From: Rhodoferax sp. TS-BS-61-7
GTDB lineage: Bacteria; Pseudomonadota; Gammaproteobacteria; Burkholderiales; Burkholderiaceae_C
NCBI RefSeq assembly: GCF_002943465.1
Contig: NZ_PTQY01000002.1
Span: forward strand, 310,001-374,000
DNA: 64,000 nt
Direction of reading: 5' to 3'
How positions within the stretch are numbered: position 1 is the first letter of the stretch; the number at the start of each line of letters is the position of its first letter. The notes beneath the pieces are model-generated. The model was not told the origin of the DNA. It did no database searches and saw only the letters and a list, made by a program, of their open reading frames with translations. The position numbers and the translations under genes were made by a program. Shown here piece by piece: positions 44,768 through 54,303 of the stretch.

Positions 44768-46351
44768 TTGCCCGTGACACCTTCCCTCGCCAAAAACGAT
44801 TCCGACATCAGTGTTTTTGGAGCGTGCGTGCTGCAACGGCATGAACGCCGCCTGTTGCGCGATGGCCAACCCGTCATGGTGGGCGCCCGGGCTTTTGATG
44901 TGCTGTGTGTGCTGGTAGACCATGCGGGCCAGTTGGTCAGCAAAAAACAGCTGTTTGACCTGGTCTGGCCCGGCTTGGTGGTGGAAGAGAACAACCTGCA
45001 GGTGCACGTCTCCAGCCTGCGGCGCATTCTGGGGGGCGATGCGATTGCCACCGTGCCCGGGCGCGGCTACCGCTTCACCATGCGTATGGCCGAGAGCCCT
45101 GCACCCGCCGCGGCGCCTGTGCGCGCTGCCAATAGCCAGGGCCGCGCGTCCGACCAGCCGGCCTACCGCCGCACCATTGCGGTGCTGCCTTTTGTGGACC
45201 TGAATGCGGACCCCGCGCAGGAATATTTTTCGGATGGGCTGGCCGAGGACATCATCAGCTACCTCACCCGTTCGCCCTGGCTGCTGGTGGTGTCGCGCAA
45301 CTCGTCGTTTGCCTACCGCAAGTCCAGCGACAGCAGCCAAGCCGTGGGGCAGGCGCTGCGCGCGCGTTATCTGGTGTCGGGCACGGTGCGCAAGGCAGGG
45401 CAGACCCTGCGCATGACGGCCGAGCTGGTGGACACCTCCACCGCAGAGACTCTGTGGTCTGACCGCTTTGACCGGCCCCTGACGGACATGTTTGCCATCC
45501 AGGCCGAGATTTCGGCGCAGATCGTCAGCGCCATTGAGCCGGTCTACCTGCACAGCGAGGAGAAGGTGGCTGCCGAGGTGCCCAACCAGAGTCTGGAGCA
45601 CTGGGACCTGCTGATGCGGGCGCGCTGGCATTTCTGGCGCACCACGCCCGACCACGTGGTGCAGGCGCAAGCCCTGCTGACACGGGCGCTGGAGATCAAG
45701 CCCAACGATTCGCCCAGCCTGTCGCTGATGGCCTTTACCCACTTGGCCAAAATCTGGGGCGCCTGGGCCGAAGACCCACGCGCCACTGTGGCGGAGGCCA
45801 ACCGCTTGGCCCTGGTGGCAGTGCGCAATGACGAGCGTGATGCCTTTGCCCACTTCACGCTGGGCACGGCCCTGTCGTGCGCCGGCCAGATGGAGGCCGC
45901 CATTGCCGAGATGGAGTGTGCGCTGGCCCTGTACCCGCAGGCCTCGGCCGCGGCGGGCGAGCTGGGGCGCTTGCTGGTGTTCTCGGGCCGCACCGAAGAG
46001 GCCGAGGAGTTCATCCTGCAGGCCATCGACGCCAGCCCGCACGACCCGCACCTGAGCCTATGGATCCGCAGCCGCGCGATTGCCTGCTTTATCGATGGCC
46101 GCTATGCCGACGCGGTGCGCTACGCCCGCGAGGCCACCGCCAAGCGTGCCGACTGGTATTTCAACCACCTGCTGATGGCGGCCTGCCTGTCGGCGGTGGG
46201 AGATATGGCGTCTGCACAAGACAGCCTGACCAAGGCGCTGAGCGGGAGGGGCTACAACTTGCAGTCCCTCATGTTTGGCCACCCTTTTGTGAAGGCCGAG
46301 CACCGGGAAAAGTTTCTTGGCGCCCTGCGCGATGCGGGGTGGGAGGCTTAA
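44768..46351 (+). CDS. CadC-like winged-helix transcriptional regulator with TPR sensor region
   Basis: This is a 527-residue regulator. Residues about 15-105 form an OmpR-type winged helix (QPVMVGARAFDVLCVLVDHAG and VVEENNLQVHVSSLRRILGG). Residues about 130-280 carry a TolB-like region (TIAVLPFVDLNADPAQEYFSDGLAEDII). TPR-type helical repeats fill the C-terminal part. Unlike CadC there is no membrane helix between the domains, so it is cytosolic. The start is uncertain: TTG at 44768 or GTG at 44774, both with weak sites. It is followed 53 bases later by the FAD protein gene and is a likely regulator of one of its neighbours. Confidence 0.85.
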   Translation: MPVTPSLAKNDSDISVFGACVLQRHERRLLRDGQPVMVGARAFDVLCVLVDHAGQLVSKKQLFDLVWPGLVVEENNLQVHVSSLRRILGGDAIATVPGRGYRFTMRMAESPAPAAAPVRAANSQGRASDQPAYRRTIAVLPFVDLNADPAQEYFSDGLAEDIISYLTRSPWLLVVSRNSSFAYRKSSDSSQAVGQALRARYLVSGTVRKAGQTLRMTAELVDTSTAETLWSDRFDRPLTDMFAIQAEISAQIVSAIEPVYLHSEEKVAAEVPNQSLEHWDLLMRARWHFWRTTPDHVVQAQALLTRALEIKPNDSPSLSLMAFTHLAKIWGAWAEDPRATVAEANRLALVAVRNDERDAFAHFTLGTALSCAGQMEAAIAEMECALALYPQASAAAGELGRLLVFSGRTEEAEEFILQAIDASPHDPHLSLWIRSRAIACFIDGRYADAVRYAREATAKRADWYFNHLLMAACLSAVGDMASAQDSLTKALSGRGYNLQSLMFGHPFVKAEHREKFLGALRDAGWEA

Positions 46352-46404
46352 ACTTTCAGGCTTTGTGGCGGCGCCGTGCTGTTGCAGCATCCTGAAAGTC
46401 CGTC

Positions 46405-48558
46405 GTGCCCATTGCCACCCCTGATGCAAGTCCCCTGTCTCCATCTGCCCGGCCCCGCAAGGTGGCCATTCTGGGTGGTGGTATTTCCGCACTCACCACC
46501 GCGTTTGAACTGACCAGCCAGCCCGGCTGGGAGCAGTCACTGGACATCACGCTCTACCAGATGGGCTGGCGCTTGGGCGGCAAATGCGCCACCGCACGCG
46601 GTGAGCACATGCGCATCGAGGAACACGGCATCCACGGCTTTTTGGGCAGCTACTACAACGCACTGCCGGTGATGCGCCGCTGCTACGAAGCCCTGGGCCG
46701 CACGCCGGACCAGCCGCTGGCCACTTTTGAAGAAGCCTTCAAGCCCGAGAGTTTTGTGCTGATGTGGGAGTACATCGACGGCAAGATGACCCGCTGGCCC
46801 TTCACCTCGCCACGCAATGCCTTGGTGCCGGGCGACCCAGCCTCCATGGCCAAGCTGCAGTCGGTGGCCCATTGGATTGCCGCCACCGCCGATGTGCTGG
46901 ACGCGCTGCTGGACCACCATGCGCACGCCTATGCCGACCTGGGGCTGGTGAAGTCTGCCCAATGGGCACTGGGACGCACGATGGTGAAGGGTATAGTGGC
47001 TATCCTCCAATCGGAATCCGTGGCGCTGCACGGCGTGGACTCGGCGCTGTGGAAGGCGCTGGACGCTGCCTGGCACTGGGTGCGCGATGCGGCCGAAACG
47101 CTGGTGAAAGACAACACCGAGCTGCGCCGCCTGCTCATCGTGGCCGAGTTCCTGCTGGCCATCGTGCGTGGCTGTATTGCGGACGAAGTGGCCACCAAAG
47201 GCTTTGACCCACTGGACGAAGAAAACTTCAGCGACTGGCTGGTGCGCCACGGCGCGTCGGTGATGGTGGCATCCAGCCCCATGGCGCTGAACACGGTGAA
47301 CCTGTCCTACCAATACCCCAAGGGCGATACCGCACGCACGGCGCTGATGGGCGCGGGCTGCTACCTGCACTGGACGCTGCGCAGCTTTGCTTACGCGGGC
47401 GCCTTTGCCTGGTTGTTTGAGGCCGGCACGGGCGAGACCGTGATTGCGCCGCTGTATGAGGTGCTGCGCCAGCGTGGTGTGAAGTTCGAATTTTTCCACA
47501 AGGTCGAGTCGCTGAAGCTCAGTGCCGACCAATCGCAGGTGGAGGAGGTGCACTTCGCCGTGCAGGCCACGCTGAAAGACAAACACCGCCCTTACGAGCC
47601 GCTGATCTCGGTCAAGGGCCTGCCATCGTGGCCGGGCCAGCCACGCCACGAGCAGCTGGAGCAGGGCGATGCGCTGCGGGATGGGCGGGTGGACCTGGAG
47701 TCGTACTGGAGCGGCTGGCAGCCCGTGGCACACCGCACGCTGCGTGCGGGTGAGGGCTTTGACCAACTGGTGTTCGCCATCTCGATTGGCGCCGTGCCCT
47801 ACCTGTGCCGCGAGCTGCTGGACACGAGCCTGCCGTGGCGCACCATGGTGGACAAGGTGACCACGGTGCAGACCCAGACCATGCAGCTGTGGATGAACCG
47901 CAGCACCACCGAACTGGGCTGGGACATCCCGTTCCAGAACCCGACCGACACCGTGATTGGCGCCACCTACCTGAACCCGCTGGACGGCCAGGTGGACTTC
48001 ACCCACCTGCTGCAGTGGGAGGATTGGCCGCAGGCGTCAGCCCCCAAATCGCTGTGGTACTTCAGCGGCGCTATGGCCGAGTACGAAGCCCCGCCACCGT
48101 TTACCGACACCGGCTACCCGGCCCGTGCCCATGCCCGTGTGCAGGCGCAGTGTGTGCAGTACCTGCAGGCCAGCATCGGGCCGCTGTTGCCCCTGGCCAC
48201 CACCAATGTGGTGAATCCACCGGGTGATCCCGTGGGCCTGGACTTCAGCCTGCTGCGCACCGACCCGGCACACCCGGGCGTGGGTGTGCAGCGCTTCAAC
48301 CAGCAATTCTGGCGCGCCAATATCGACCCAACCGAGAGTTATGTCACGTCGCCCCCAGGCAGCACCAAGGCGCGCCTCAAGGCCTGGGGCAGCGGCTTTA
48401 CCAACCTTACGCTGGCGGGCGACTGGATTTACACCGGCCTGAACGTGGGCAGTGTGGAAGGTGCCGTCATGGGCGGGCGGTTGGCGTCGTTTGCGGTGTC
48501 GGGTTACCCGGCGCTGCAGGACATTGTGGGCTACCCCACATTGCAAGGGCGGGCCTAG
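46405..48558 (+). CDS. FAD-dependent amine oxidase/desaturase-like protein
   Basis: This 717-residue flavoprotein has an N-terminal Rossmann motif (VAILGGGISALTTAFELT, residues about 20-37), then the GG-doublet-like GWRLGGKCATARG and the HG motif EEHGIHGFLGSYYN. The C-terminal FAD motif is LTLAGDWIYTGLNVGSVEGAVMGGRLA. Its relatives are carotenoid/squalene desaturases and amine oxidases of the NAD(P)-binding FAD class, and the protein is longer than most of them. Its substrate is unknown. The start is GTG 46405. The stop codon lies inside a perfect hairpin (48547-48565). Confidence 0.82.
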   Translation: MPIATPDASPLSPSARPRKVAILGGGISALTTAFELTSQPGWEQSLDITLYQMGWRLGGKCATARGEHMRIEEHGIHGFLGSYYNALPVMRRCYEALGRTPDQPLATFEEAFKPESFVLMWEYIDGKMTRWPFTSPRNALVPGDPASMAKLQSVAHWIAATADVLDALLDHHAHAYADLGLVKSAQWALGRTMVKGIVAILQSESVALHGVDSALWKALDAAWHWVRDAAETLVKDNTELRRLLIVAEFLLAIVRGCIADEVATKGFDPLDEENFSDWLVRHGASVMVASSPMALNTVNLSYQYPKGDTARTALMGAGCYLHWTLRSFAYAGAFAWLFEAGTGETVIAPLYEVLRQRGVKFEFFHKVESLKLSADQSQVEEVHFAVQATLKDKHRPYEPLISVKGLPSWPGQPRHEQLEQGDALRDGRVDLESYWSGWQPVAHRTLRAGEGFDQLVFAISIGAVPYLCRELLDTSLPWRTMVDKVTTVQTQTMQLWMNRSTTELGWDIPFQNPTDTVIGATYLNPLDGQVDFTHLLQWEDWPQASAPKSLWYFSGAMAEYEAPPPFTDTGYPARAHARVQAQCVQYLQASIGPLLPLATTNVVNPPGDPVGLDFSLLRTDPAHPGVGVQRFNQQFWRANIDPTESYVTSPPGSTKARLKAWGSGFTNLTLAGDWIYTGLNVGSVEGAVMGGRLASFAVSGYPALQDIVGYPTLQGRA

Positions 48559-48565
48559 CCCGCCC
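48547..48565. repeat. GC-rich hairpin at the convergent end of the FAD protein and dppF genes
   Basis: GGGCGGGC (48547-48554) and GCCCGCCC (48558-48565) form a perfect 8-bp stem with a 3-base loop, containing the stop codon of the FAD protein. No T-run follows on either strand, so it is a weak terminator at best; its location between convergent genes fits a 3'-end role. Confidence 0.5.
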
Positions 48566-48575
48566 TGGTTCGGAC

Positions 48576-49580
48576 CTAAATACGACCTTCCTCGACCGCG
48601 TGGCATGCCACACGCACTCCCGTGTAGTTTTTCATCTCGGGTTTTTCGCTGCTGCAACGTGGGTTGGCGTGTGGGCAGCGGGGATGAAAGGCACAACCCG
48701 TGGGCGGGTTGAGCGGGTTGGGCACCTCGCCTGCCACGGCGGTGCGGGCTTTGCCGGTGTCGTGCATCTTGGGGATGGCTTCCAGCAGCATGCGGGTGTA
48801 GGGATGGCGTGGGGTGTCAAACAGCGTGTGTTTGTCCGCCAGCTCTACCAGGCCGCCCAGGTACATCACACCCACCTGATCGCTCACGTGGCGTACGACG
48901 GCCAGGTTGTGGGAGATGAACAAATAGGTCAGGCCGTGTTTGCGCTGCAGGTCCTTCATGATGTTGAGCACCTGTGCCTGAACGCTCACATCCAGCGCAG
49001 ACGTGGGTTCGTCGCAGACCAGAAACTCCGGCTGAGTGGCCAGGGCCCGGGCGATGGAGATGCGCTGGCGCTGCCCGCCGGAGAACTGGTGGGGGAACTT
49101 CACCCGGTCTTGCGCTGACAAGCCTACGGATTGCAGTAACTCTACAACGCGTTGCGCGATGGCCTCGTTGTCACTCAGGATTTCATGCTCCCGCAGTGGC
49201 TCGGCAATGATGTCGCCCACGGTCCAGCGCGGGTTCAGGCTGGCATAGGGGTCCTGGAACACCATTTGCACCCGGCGGCGCAGCTTGCGGCCTTCCTTCG
49301 TCTTGAAGGCCGCATGGGCATCTTGCCCATCAAACTGAAAGCCACCACGGGTGGGCTCATACAAACCGACCAGCAGACGGGCGACGGTACTTTTGCCACA
49401 GCCAGACTCCCCGACGAGGGCCAGGGTTTTGCCACGTTCGATGTCAAAGCTCACACCATTCACTGCCTTGAGCAGCATTTTGGGCTTGCGCTCGATGACG
49501 CGGTTCAACCAGGGGGGCGAGACGTCAAACGTCTTGGCCAGGTCGGTGGCGCGGACCAGGGGTTGTGGGGTATCGCTCAT
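48576..49580 (-). CDS. dppF: peptide ABC transporter ATP-binding protein, DppF/OppF-like
   Basis: This 334-residue ATPase has Walker A VGESGCGKST, signature QFSGGQRQRISIARAL, Walker B EFLVCDEPTSALDVSVQ and the C-terminal peptide-transporter tail (NPPTGCAFHPRCPHANPRCS). The start is the ATG at 49578-49580, overlapping the upstream ATPase gene by 4 bases. It forms a heterodimer with DppD. The last gene of the dppABCDF unit. Confidence 0.93.
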   Translation of the reverse strand: MSDTPQPLVRATDLAKTFDVSPPWLNRVIERKPKMLLKAVNGVSFDIERGKTLALVGESGCGKSTVARLLVGLYEPTRGGFQFDGQDAHAAFKTKEGRKLRRRVQMVFQDPYASLNPRWTVGDIIAEPLREHEILSDNEAIAQRVVELLQSVGLSAQDRVKFPHQFSGGQRQRISIARALATQPEFLVCDEPTSALDVSVQAQVLNIMKDLQRKHGLTYLFISHNLAVVRHVSDQVGVMYLGGLVELADKHTLFDTPRHPYTRMLLEAIPKMHDTGKARTAVAGEVPNPLNPPTGCAFHPRCPHANPRCSSEKPEMKNYTGVRVACHAVEEGRI

Positions 49581-50548
49581 GCGGCACCTCCGGTTTCGTG
49601 CAACCAGCAGGCCGCGTGGGTGTTCCCGGCCTGTATCAGGTTGGGGCGTTGTTGCCCGCATTTGGCGAAGGTTTTGGTGCAACGCGGATTGAAGGCACAG
49701 CCTTGCGGAATCGCGTTGAGTCGTGGCATGGCGCCATCGATCTGGTGGAGGTTCTCGCGGTCTTGGCTCATGTCGGGAATGCAGGCCATCAGGCCGGCGG
49801 TGTAAGGGTGTGACGGGCGGTTGATCACGTCATGCACGGGGCCAATTTCGGCCACGCGCCCGGCGTACATCACGGCCACGCGGTCGCAGGTTTCGGCAAT
49901 CACGCCCATGTCGTGGGTGATCAGCATGACGGCAGCGCCACGCTCCTTGCAGATGGTTTTGAGCAGCGTGATGATCTGCGCCTGGATGGATACATCGAGC
50001 GCCGTGGTGGGCTCATCGGCCACGATGAGTTTGGGCTCTGCGGCGAGCGCCAGCGCAATCACCACACGTTGTCGCATGCCGCCAGAGAACTGGTGCGGGT
50101 AGTGGTCAATGCGTTGCTCGGCCGCCGGAATGCCGGTGTCTTTGAGCAGCTCGATGGCACGCGCACGCGCTTGGCTCGCATTGAGCGGTAAGTGGGTGGT
50201 GATGGTCTCGATGAGCTGCCGCCCGACCGAATACAGCGGGTTGAGTGAGGTCAGCGGGTCCTGGAAGATCGCACCAATCTTGCGCCCGCGGATGGCGCGC
50301 ATCTGGGCGTAAGGGAGGTTGTCAATGCGTTGGCCTTCCAGCAGGATTTCGCCACTGCCGACGCGGCCCGGGGGCTCCAGCAGGCCAATGATGGCGGCGC
50401 CTGTCAGTGATTTACCGGCACCGGATTCACCCACAACGCCCAAAATTTCACCGGGCGCGATGTTGAAGGACACATCGTCCAGGGCGCGTAGCGTGCCTTT
50501 GCGTGATGAGAACTCCACCACCAGATTTTTAACTTGTAACAAGCTCAT
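49577..50548 (-). CDS. dppD: peptide ABC transporter ATP-binding protein, DppD/OppD-like
   Basis: This 323-residue ATPase has Walker [13 protein letters not shown], signature [16 protein letters not shown], Walker [19 protein letters not shown] and the tail containing [17 protein letters not shown]. It overlaps the DppF gene by 4 bases and starts 6 bases after the permease gene. It is the partner ATPase of DppF. Confidence 0.93.
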   Translation of the reverse strand: MSLLQVKNLVVEFSSRKGTLRALDDVSFNIAPGEILGVVGESGAGKSLTGAAIIGLLEPPGRVGSGEILLEGQRIDNLPYAQMRAIRGRKIGAIFQDPLTSLNPLYSVGRQLIETITTHLPLNASQARARAIELLKDTGIPAAEQRIDHYPHQFSGGMRQRVVIALALAAEPKLIVADEPTTALDVSIQAQIITLLKTICKERGAAVMLITHDMGVIAETCDRVAVMYAGRVAEIGPVHDVINRPSHPYTAGLMACIPDMSQDRENLHQIDGAMPRLNAIPQGCAFNPRCTKTFAKCGQQRPNLIQAGNTHAACWLHETGGAA

Positions 50549-50554
50549 ACAGGG

Positions 50555-51466
50555 TTACCGCAAACGGGGGTTGAGGGCATCACGCAGCCAGTCGCCCAGC
50601 AAATTGACGCTCAGGGCGATCAGCACCAGCATGGCGCCGGGGAAGATGGTGATCCACCATTCGCCGGAAAACAGGTAGTCGTTGCCCACCCGGATCAAGG
50701 TGCCCAGAGAAGGGGACGTTGGTGGCGCGCCCACACCCAGGAAGGACAGCGTGGCTTCCGTGATGATCGCGGTTGCCACCTGGATCGTGGCCAGCACCAG
50801 CACCGGTCCCAGCACGTTGGGCAGCACATGTTTGCGCATGATGCGCAGCGGTGCCACACCGGTCACGCGGGCCGCCTGCACGTACTCTTTGTTGCGCTCC
50901 ACCATGGTGCTGCCGCGCACGGTGCGGGCGTACTGCACCCAGCCGGTCAAGGAGATGGAGACGATGAGCACGCCGAATGCCAGTGACTCATGGGCGTTGG
51001 GAAACAGGGCGCGTCCGACCCCTGCGATCAACAGGGCCACCAGGATGGCGGGGAAGGACAACATCACATCGCACAGGCGCATGAGCAGTCCGTCCACCCA
51101 TCCCCCCAGAAATCCGGCCAGCAGCCCCAGGCTCACGCCCACAAACAGGGACAGCACCACCGAAGCCAGGCCAACGGCCAGGGAAATTCTGGCCCCGTAC
51201 ATGAGTGCAGAGAGGATGTCCCGGCCCTGGTCATCGGTGCCCAAAAAGTACTCCGATTTGCCACCCACACTCCAGGCGGGGGGCAGTCGGGCGTTGTCCA
51301 GTTGGAGCGTTGCCAGATCAAAGGGGTTGTGGGGCGCGATCCATGGCGCAAAAAGCGCACAGACCAGACAAATCAGCGCGATCAGCGCGGCAAAAACGGC
51401 GGTGGGAGACGTGCGAAAGCTGTAGCCCACATCGCCATCCCACCATTGGTGAAACAGGTTTTTCAA
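50555..51466 (-). CDS. dppC: peptide ABC transporter permease, DppC/OppC-like
   Basis: This is a 303-residue permease with an N-terminal anchor helix, five further helices and the coupling loop YVQAARVTGVAPLRIMRKHVLPN. No ATG gives a normal length. The ATG at 51553 would overlap the upstream permease gene by 47 bases, whereas a TTG at 51464-51466 is preceded by GAGGAAT with good spacing and gives a typical N-terminus (KNLFHQWWDG). I therefore prefer the TTG start. Confidence 0.88.
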   Translation of the reverse strand: MKNLFHQWWDGDVGYSFRTSPTAVFAALIALICLVCALFAPWIAPHNPFDLATLQLDNARLPPAWSVGGKSEYFLGTDDQGRDILSALMYGARISLAVGLASVVLSLFVGVSLGLLAGFLGGWVDGLLMRLCDVMLSFPAILVALLIAGVGRALFPNAHESLAFGVLIVSISLTGWVQYARTVRGSTMVERNKEYVQAARVTGVAPLRIMRKHVLPNVLGPVLVLATIQVATAIITEATLSFLGVGAPPTSPSLGTLIRVGNDYLFSGEWWITIFPGAMLVLIALSVNLLGDWLRDALNPRLR

Positions 51467-51506
51467 TTCAAGATTCCTCTGGTGTGAAGAAAGGTTCGGG
51501 AGTGGC

Positions 51507-52487
51507 TCAGTGGCCGCCGGATTTGCCAACACGAAGCCGTGGGTCCACGGCAAAGTACAGCAAGTCCACGATCAGGTTGATCACCACAAAAATGAGCGCA
51601 ATCAGGCACAGATAGGCGGCCATCACCGGAATGTCCGCAAAGGTGACCGCCTGAATGAACAGCAGCCCCATGCCCGGCCATTGGAAGACGGTCTCGGTGA
51701 TGATGGCAAAAGCAATCAGCCCGCCCAGCTGGAGGCCCGTGATGGTCATGACCGGAACCAGCGTGTTCTTGAGCGCATGGCCAAAGTGAACTGCCCGGGT
51801 GGTCAAGCCGCGCGCGCGGGCGAACTTGATGTAGTCCGTGCGCAGCACTTCCAGCATTTCGGCCCGCACCAAACGCATGATCAGCGTGAGCTGAAAAATG
51901 GCGAGTGTGACGGCTGGCAACACAATGTGGTGCCAGCCCTTGGCGGTCAACAAACCACTGGTCCACCAGCCGATCTTCACGACTTCCCCACGCCCGAAAC
52001 TGGGAAACCAGCCCAAGGTCACGGCAAACACCAAAATCAGCAAAATGCCGATCAGAAAGGTTGGCAAAGAGACGCCCAAGAGTGACAGTGTCATGAACAC
52101 TTGGCTCAGAAAGGAACCTCTGCGCAGGGCGGCGTACACCCCCATCGGGATACCAACCGCCAGTGCCAGAAAGCCCGCAACCAAGGCCAACTCCAGCGTG
52201 GCTGGGAAGCGCTCTGCGATAAGCGCCGACACCTGGGTGCCCTGGCGCAGGCTGAATCCGAACTCTCCCCGGGCCGCGTTCGCCAAGAAATGCCAGAACT
52301 GGACAATGAAGGGCTGGTCCAAACCCAAGGCCTGCCGGAGTTCCCGGATTTGCTCTTGGGTGGCATCCTGCCCCAGCAAGAAGACGACCGGGTCGCCGAC
52401 GTACTGGAACAGCATGAAAGATATGAGGGCAACGGTGACCATCACCAATGCCGCTTGCGCCAAGCGCCGCACTATGAATGCAAACAT
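51507..52487 (-). CDS. dppB: peptide ABC transporter permease, DppB/OppB-like
   Basis: This 326-residue permease has six helices and the OppB-type coupling loop YIKFARARGLTTRAVHFGHALKN. The N-terminal helix FIVRRLAQAALVMVTVALISF is typical. A strong terminator lies between it and the binding-protein gene upstream, so its expression is probably lower than that of the binding protein. Confidence 0.93.
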   Translation of the reverse strand: MFAFIVRRLAQAALVMVTVALISFMLFQYVGDPVVFLLGQDATQEQIRELRQALGLDQPFIVQFWHFLANAARGEFGFSLRQGTQVSALIAERFPATLELALVAGFLALAVGIPMGVYAALRRGSFLSQVFMTLSLLGVSLPTFLIGILLILVFAVTLGWFPSFGRGEVVKIGWWTSGLLTAKGWHHIVLPAVTLAIFQLTLIMRLVRAEMLEVLRTDYIKFARARGLTTRAVHFGHALKNTLVPVMTITGLQLGGLIAFAIITETVFQWPGMGLLFIQAVTFADIPVMAAYLCLIALIFVVINLIVDLLYFAVDPRLRVGKSGGH

Positions 52488-52493
52488 GGATTC

Positions 52494-52530
52494 AAAAAAA
52501 ATGAGGGCCGCGACAAGCTGCCGCGGCCCT
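52494..52530 (-). terminator. partial terminator between the dppA and dppB genes
   Basis: On the minus strand AGGGCCGCG (52530-52522) pairs with CGCGGCCCT (52512-52504), followed after two bases by a T-run of eight. It sits inside the operon, after the binding-protein gene and before dppB. Such attenuating terminators let the periplasmic protein be made in excess over the membrane parts. Confidence 0.8.
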
Positions 52531-52551
52531 GTTTTGTAAGGGTATGCGGTC

Positions 52552-54123
52552 TTACTTGACTTTGATCAGGCGCCAGTCCAGACGGTTGTCTGCACGGTGC
52601 ACCACGTCAATATTCTTTTTCATGGCCCAAGGAATGACTTGGTTGTGCAAAGGAATATTGGCAACGTCGTCGTTATGCAACTGGAGTGCCTTGGTGAGCA
52701 GTTCCGTGCGCAACTTCAGATCGGTCTCTTTTTTGGTGCGTTCCACCAAAGCGTCCATCTGGGGGTTGCTGTAACGGCCCACGTTGTAGTTGCCGTCGCC
52801 ACCCGCGCCCACGGTGCGCACCAGGGATTGCAGGCTGTACAGCGCATCAAACGTAGGAACGCCCCAGCCCAGCATGTAGATGCTGGCTTCGTTGCGCTGG
52901 ATCATGGGGAAGTAGGTGACCAGGGGCAGGGTGCGCAGCTTGGCCTTGACGCCAATACGCGACCACATGGCGGTCACCGCCTGGCAGATCTGCTCGTCAT
53001 TGATGTAGCGGTTGTTGGGGCAGGCCAAGTCCACTTCGAATCCGTCCTTGTATCCGGCGTCAGCCAGCAGCTTCTGGGCCGCAGCGACGTCAAACGGGAA
53101 ACGCTTGTGGACCGCTTCGGTCCATCCGTTGACCTGGGGCGCCACGATGGCACCGGTAGGCTGACCCAGACCACGCATGGTGACACGGGCAATGGCGTCT
53201 GCGTCAATGGCCTGGTACAGGGCCTTGCGTACGCGCACATCTTTCAGCGGGTTTTTGCCCTTGATGTTGCTACCCACCAGTTCGTCACGGAACTGGTCCA
53301 TGCCGAAGAAGATGGTGCGGTTTTCCACGCCATCCATCACCTTCAGCTCGGGGTTGGAACGCACACGGGGCAGATCCTGGGGGCTGGGGTCCAGCACCAG
53401 GTCCACTTCACCAGACAAGAGGGCTGCCATGCGGGTGGCAACGGCCTTGACGGGGGTGTAGACGATTTCGGTCACATTGGTGTCGGCTTTGCCCCACCAG
53501 GCCTTGTTTTGCGTCAGCACCAGCTTCTGGTCAGGCAGCCATTCCTTCAGAACGTAGGGGCCTGTGCCCATGGCGTTGCGGTGCGCAAAGTTTTCTTCCT
53601 GGGTCTTGATGTCTTTGGGCGCAACCGACTTGTTCTTTTCTGCCCAGGCCTTGCTCATGACGCGCAATTCGGTCATCTGGTTGAGCAACACGGGGTTGGG
53701 CGTCTTGCTGTAGACGTCGAACGTGGTGTCGTTGACCTTGACCACCTTGTCCACGCCCTGGATGTAGGGGGTGAAGTTGGAGGTGGGCATCATGGCGCGC
53801 TGGATGGAGAACACCGCGTCGTCCGTGGTCAGCGGGCTGCCATCGTGAAACTTCACACCGGTGCGCAACGTGAAGCGCATTTGGGTGGGGCTGATTTCTT
53901 TCCACGCGGTGGCGAGCACGGGTTCTATCTTGAAGGTTTTGCTGTTGTAGTAAACAAAACTTTCGTACACAGCGGCGTGGATGCCGTTTTGCAAGGCATT
54001 GTTCTGGGAGTGGATGTCCCAGGTTGCAATGTCACTGGCGCTAGACCATTTGAATGTTTTGGCCTGCAGGGCGGTTGCTCCAAATGCCAGGGTGGCGGCG
54101 AGAGCGAGTATCTTGAGTTTCAT
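52552..54123 (-). CDS. dppA: peptide ABC transporter periplasmic binding protein, DppA-like (SBP family 5)
   Basis: This 523-residue family 5 solute-binding protein starts with a signal peptide (KILALAATLAFGATALQA, cleavage before KTFKW). Family motifs include SSASDIATWDIHSQNN, LRTGVKFHDGSPLTTDDAVFS and the DIDF-type lobes. The start is ATG 54121-54123. Substrates for this class are di- or oligopeptides, but nickel, heme and other ligands occur; the operon dppABCDF fits peptides. It is the first gene of the operon. Confidence 0.93.
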   Translation of the reverse strand: MKLKILALAATLAFGATALQAKTFKWSSASDIATWDIHSQNNALQNGIHAAVYESFVYYNSKTFKIEPVLATAWKEISPTQMRFTLRTGVKFHDGSPLTTDDAVFSIQRAMMPTSNFTPYIQGVDKVVKVNDTTFDVYSKTPNPVLLNQMTELRVMSKAWAEKNKSVAPKDIKTQEENFAHRNAMGTGPYVLKEWLPDQKLVLTQNKAWWGKADTNVTEIVYTPVKAVATRMAALLSGEVDLVLDPSPQDLPRVRSNPELKVMDGVENRTIFFGMDQFRDELVGSNIKGKNPLKDVRVRKALYQAIDADAIARVTMRGLGQPTGAIVAPQVNGWTEAVHKRFPFDVAAAQKLLADAGYKDGFEVDLACPNNRYINDEQICQAVTAMWSRIGVKAKLRTLPLVTYFPMIQRNEASIYMLGWGVPTFDALYSLQSLVRTVGAGGDGNYNVGRYSNPQMDALVERTKKETDLKLRTELLTKALQLHNDDVANIPLHNQVIPWAMKKNIDVVHRADNRLDWRLIKVK

Positions 54124-54257
54124 GGACAAAGATCCTTGGGATGAAAGCGGGCGATTATGCATAAAGCATGCCCAAAAAAAACGGCGGTTAACCCTAGGTT
54201 TGTGAGGTCTTGGCACGATAGGCGGTATATGCACTTTCGTATAGGCCCACGCAGGCC

Positions 54258-54289
54258 AAAAAAAAAGGCCGCACAAGTGCGGCCTTTTT
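54258..54289 (-). terminator. intrinsic terminator after the SWIB/H1-like gene
   Basis: GGCCGCAC (54284-54277 on the minus strand) and GTGCGGCC (54274-54267) form a strong hairpin over a 2-base loop, followed by nine T. A shorter T-run on the plus strand makes it partly bidirectional. It ends the SWIB-like gene upstream of the dpp operon. Confidence 0.85.
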
Positions 54290-54303
54290 GAATCAAGCGG
54301 GGA

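Noticed and set aside
48547..48565. GC-rich hairpin as an intrinsic terminator
   Set aside because: No T-run follows on either strand; listed only as a hairpin.
52597..54144. 515-codon open frame on the plus strand opposite dppA
   Set aside because: Shadow of the dppA gene, which has a signal peptide and family motifs; the opposite frame shows none.
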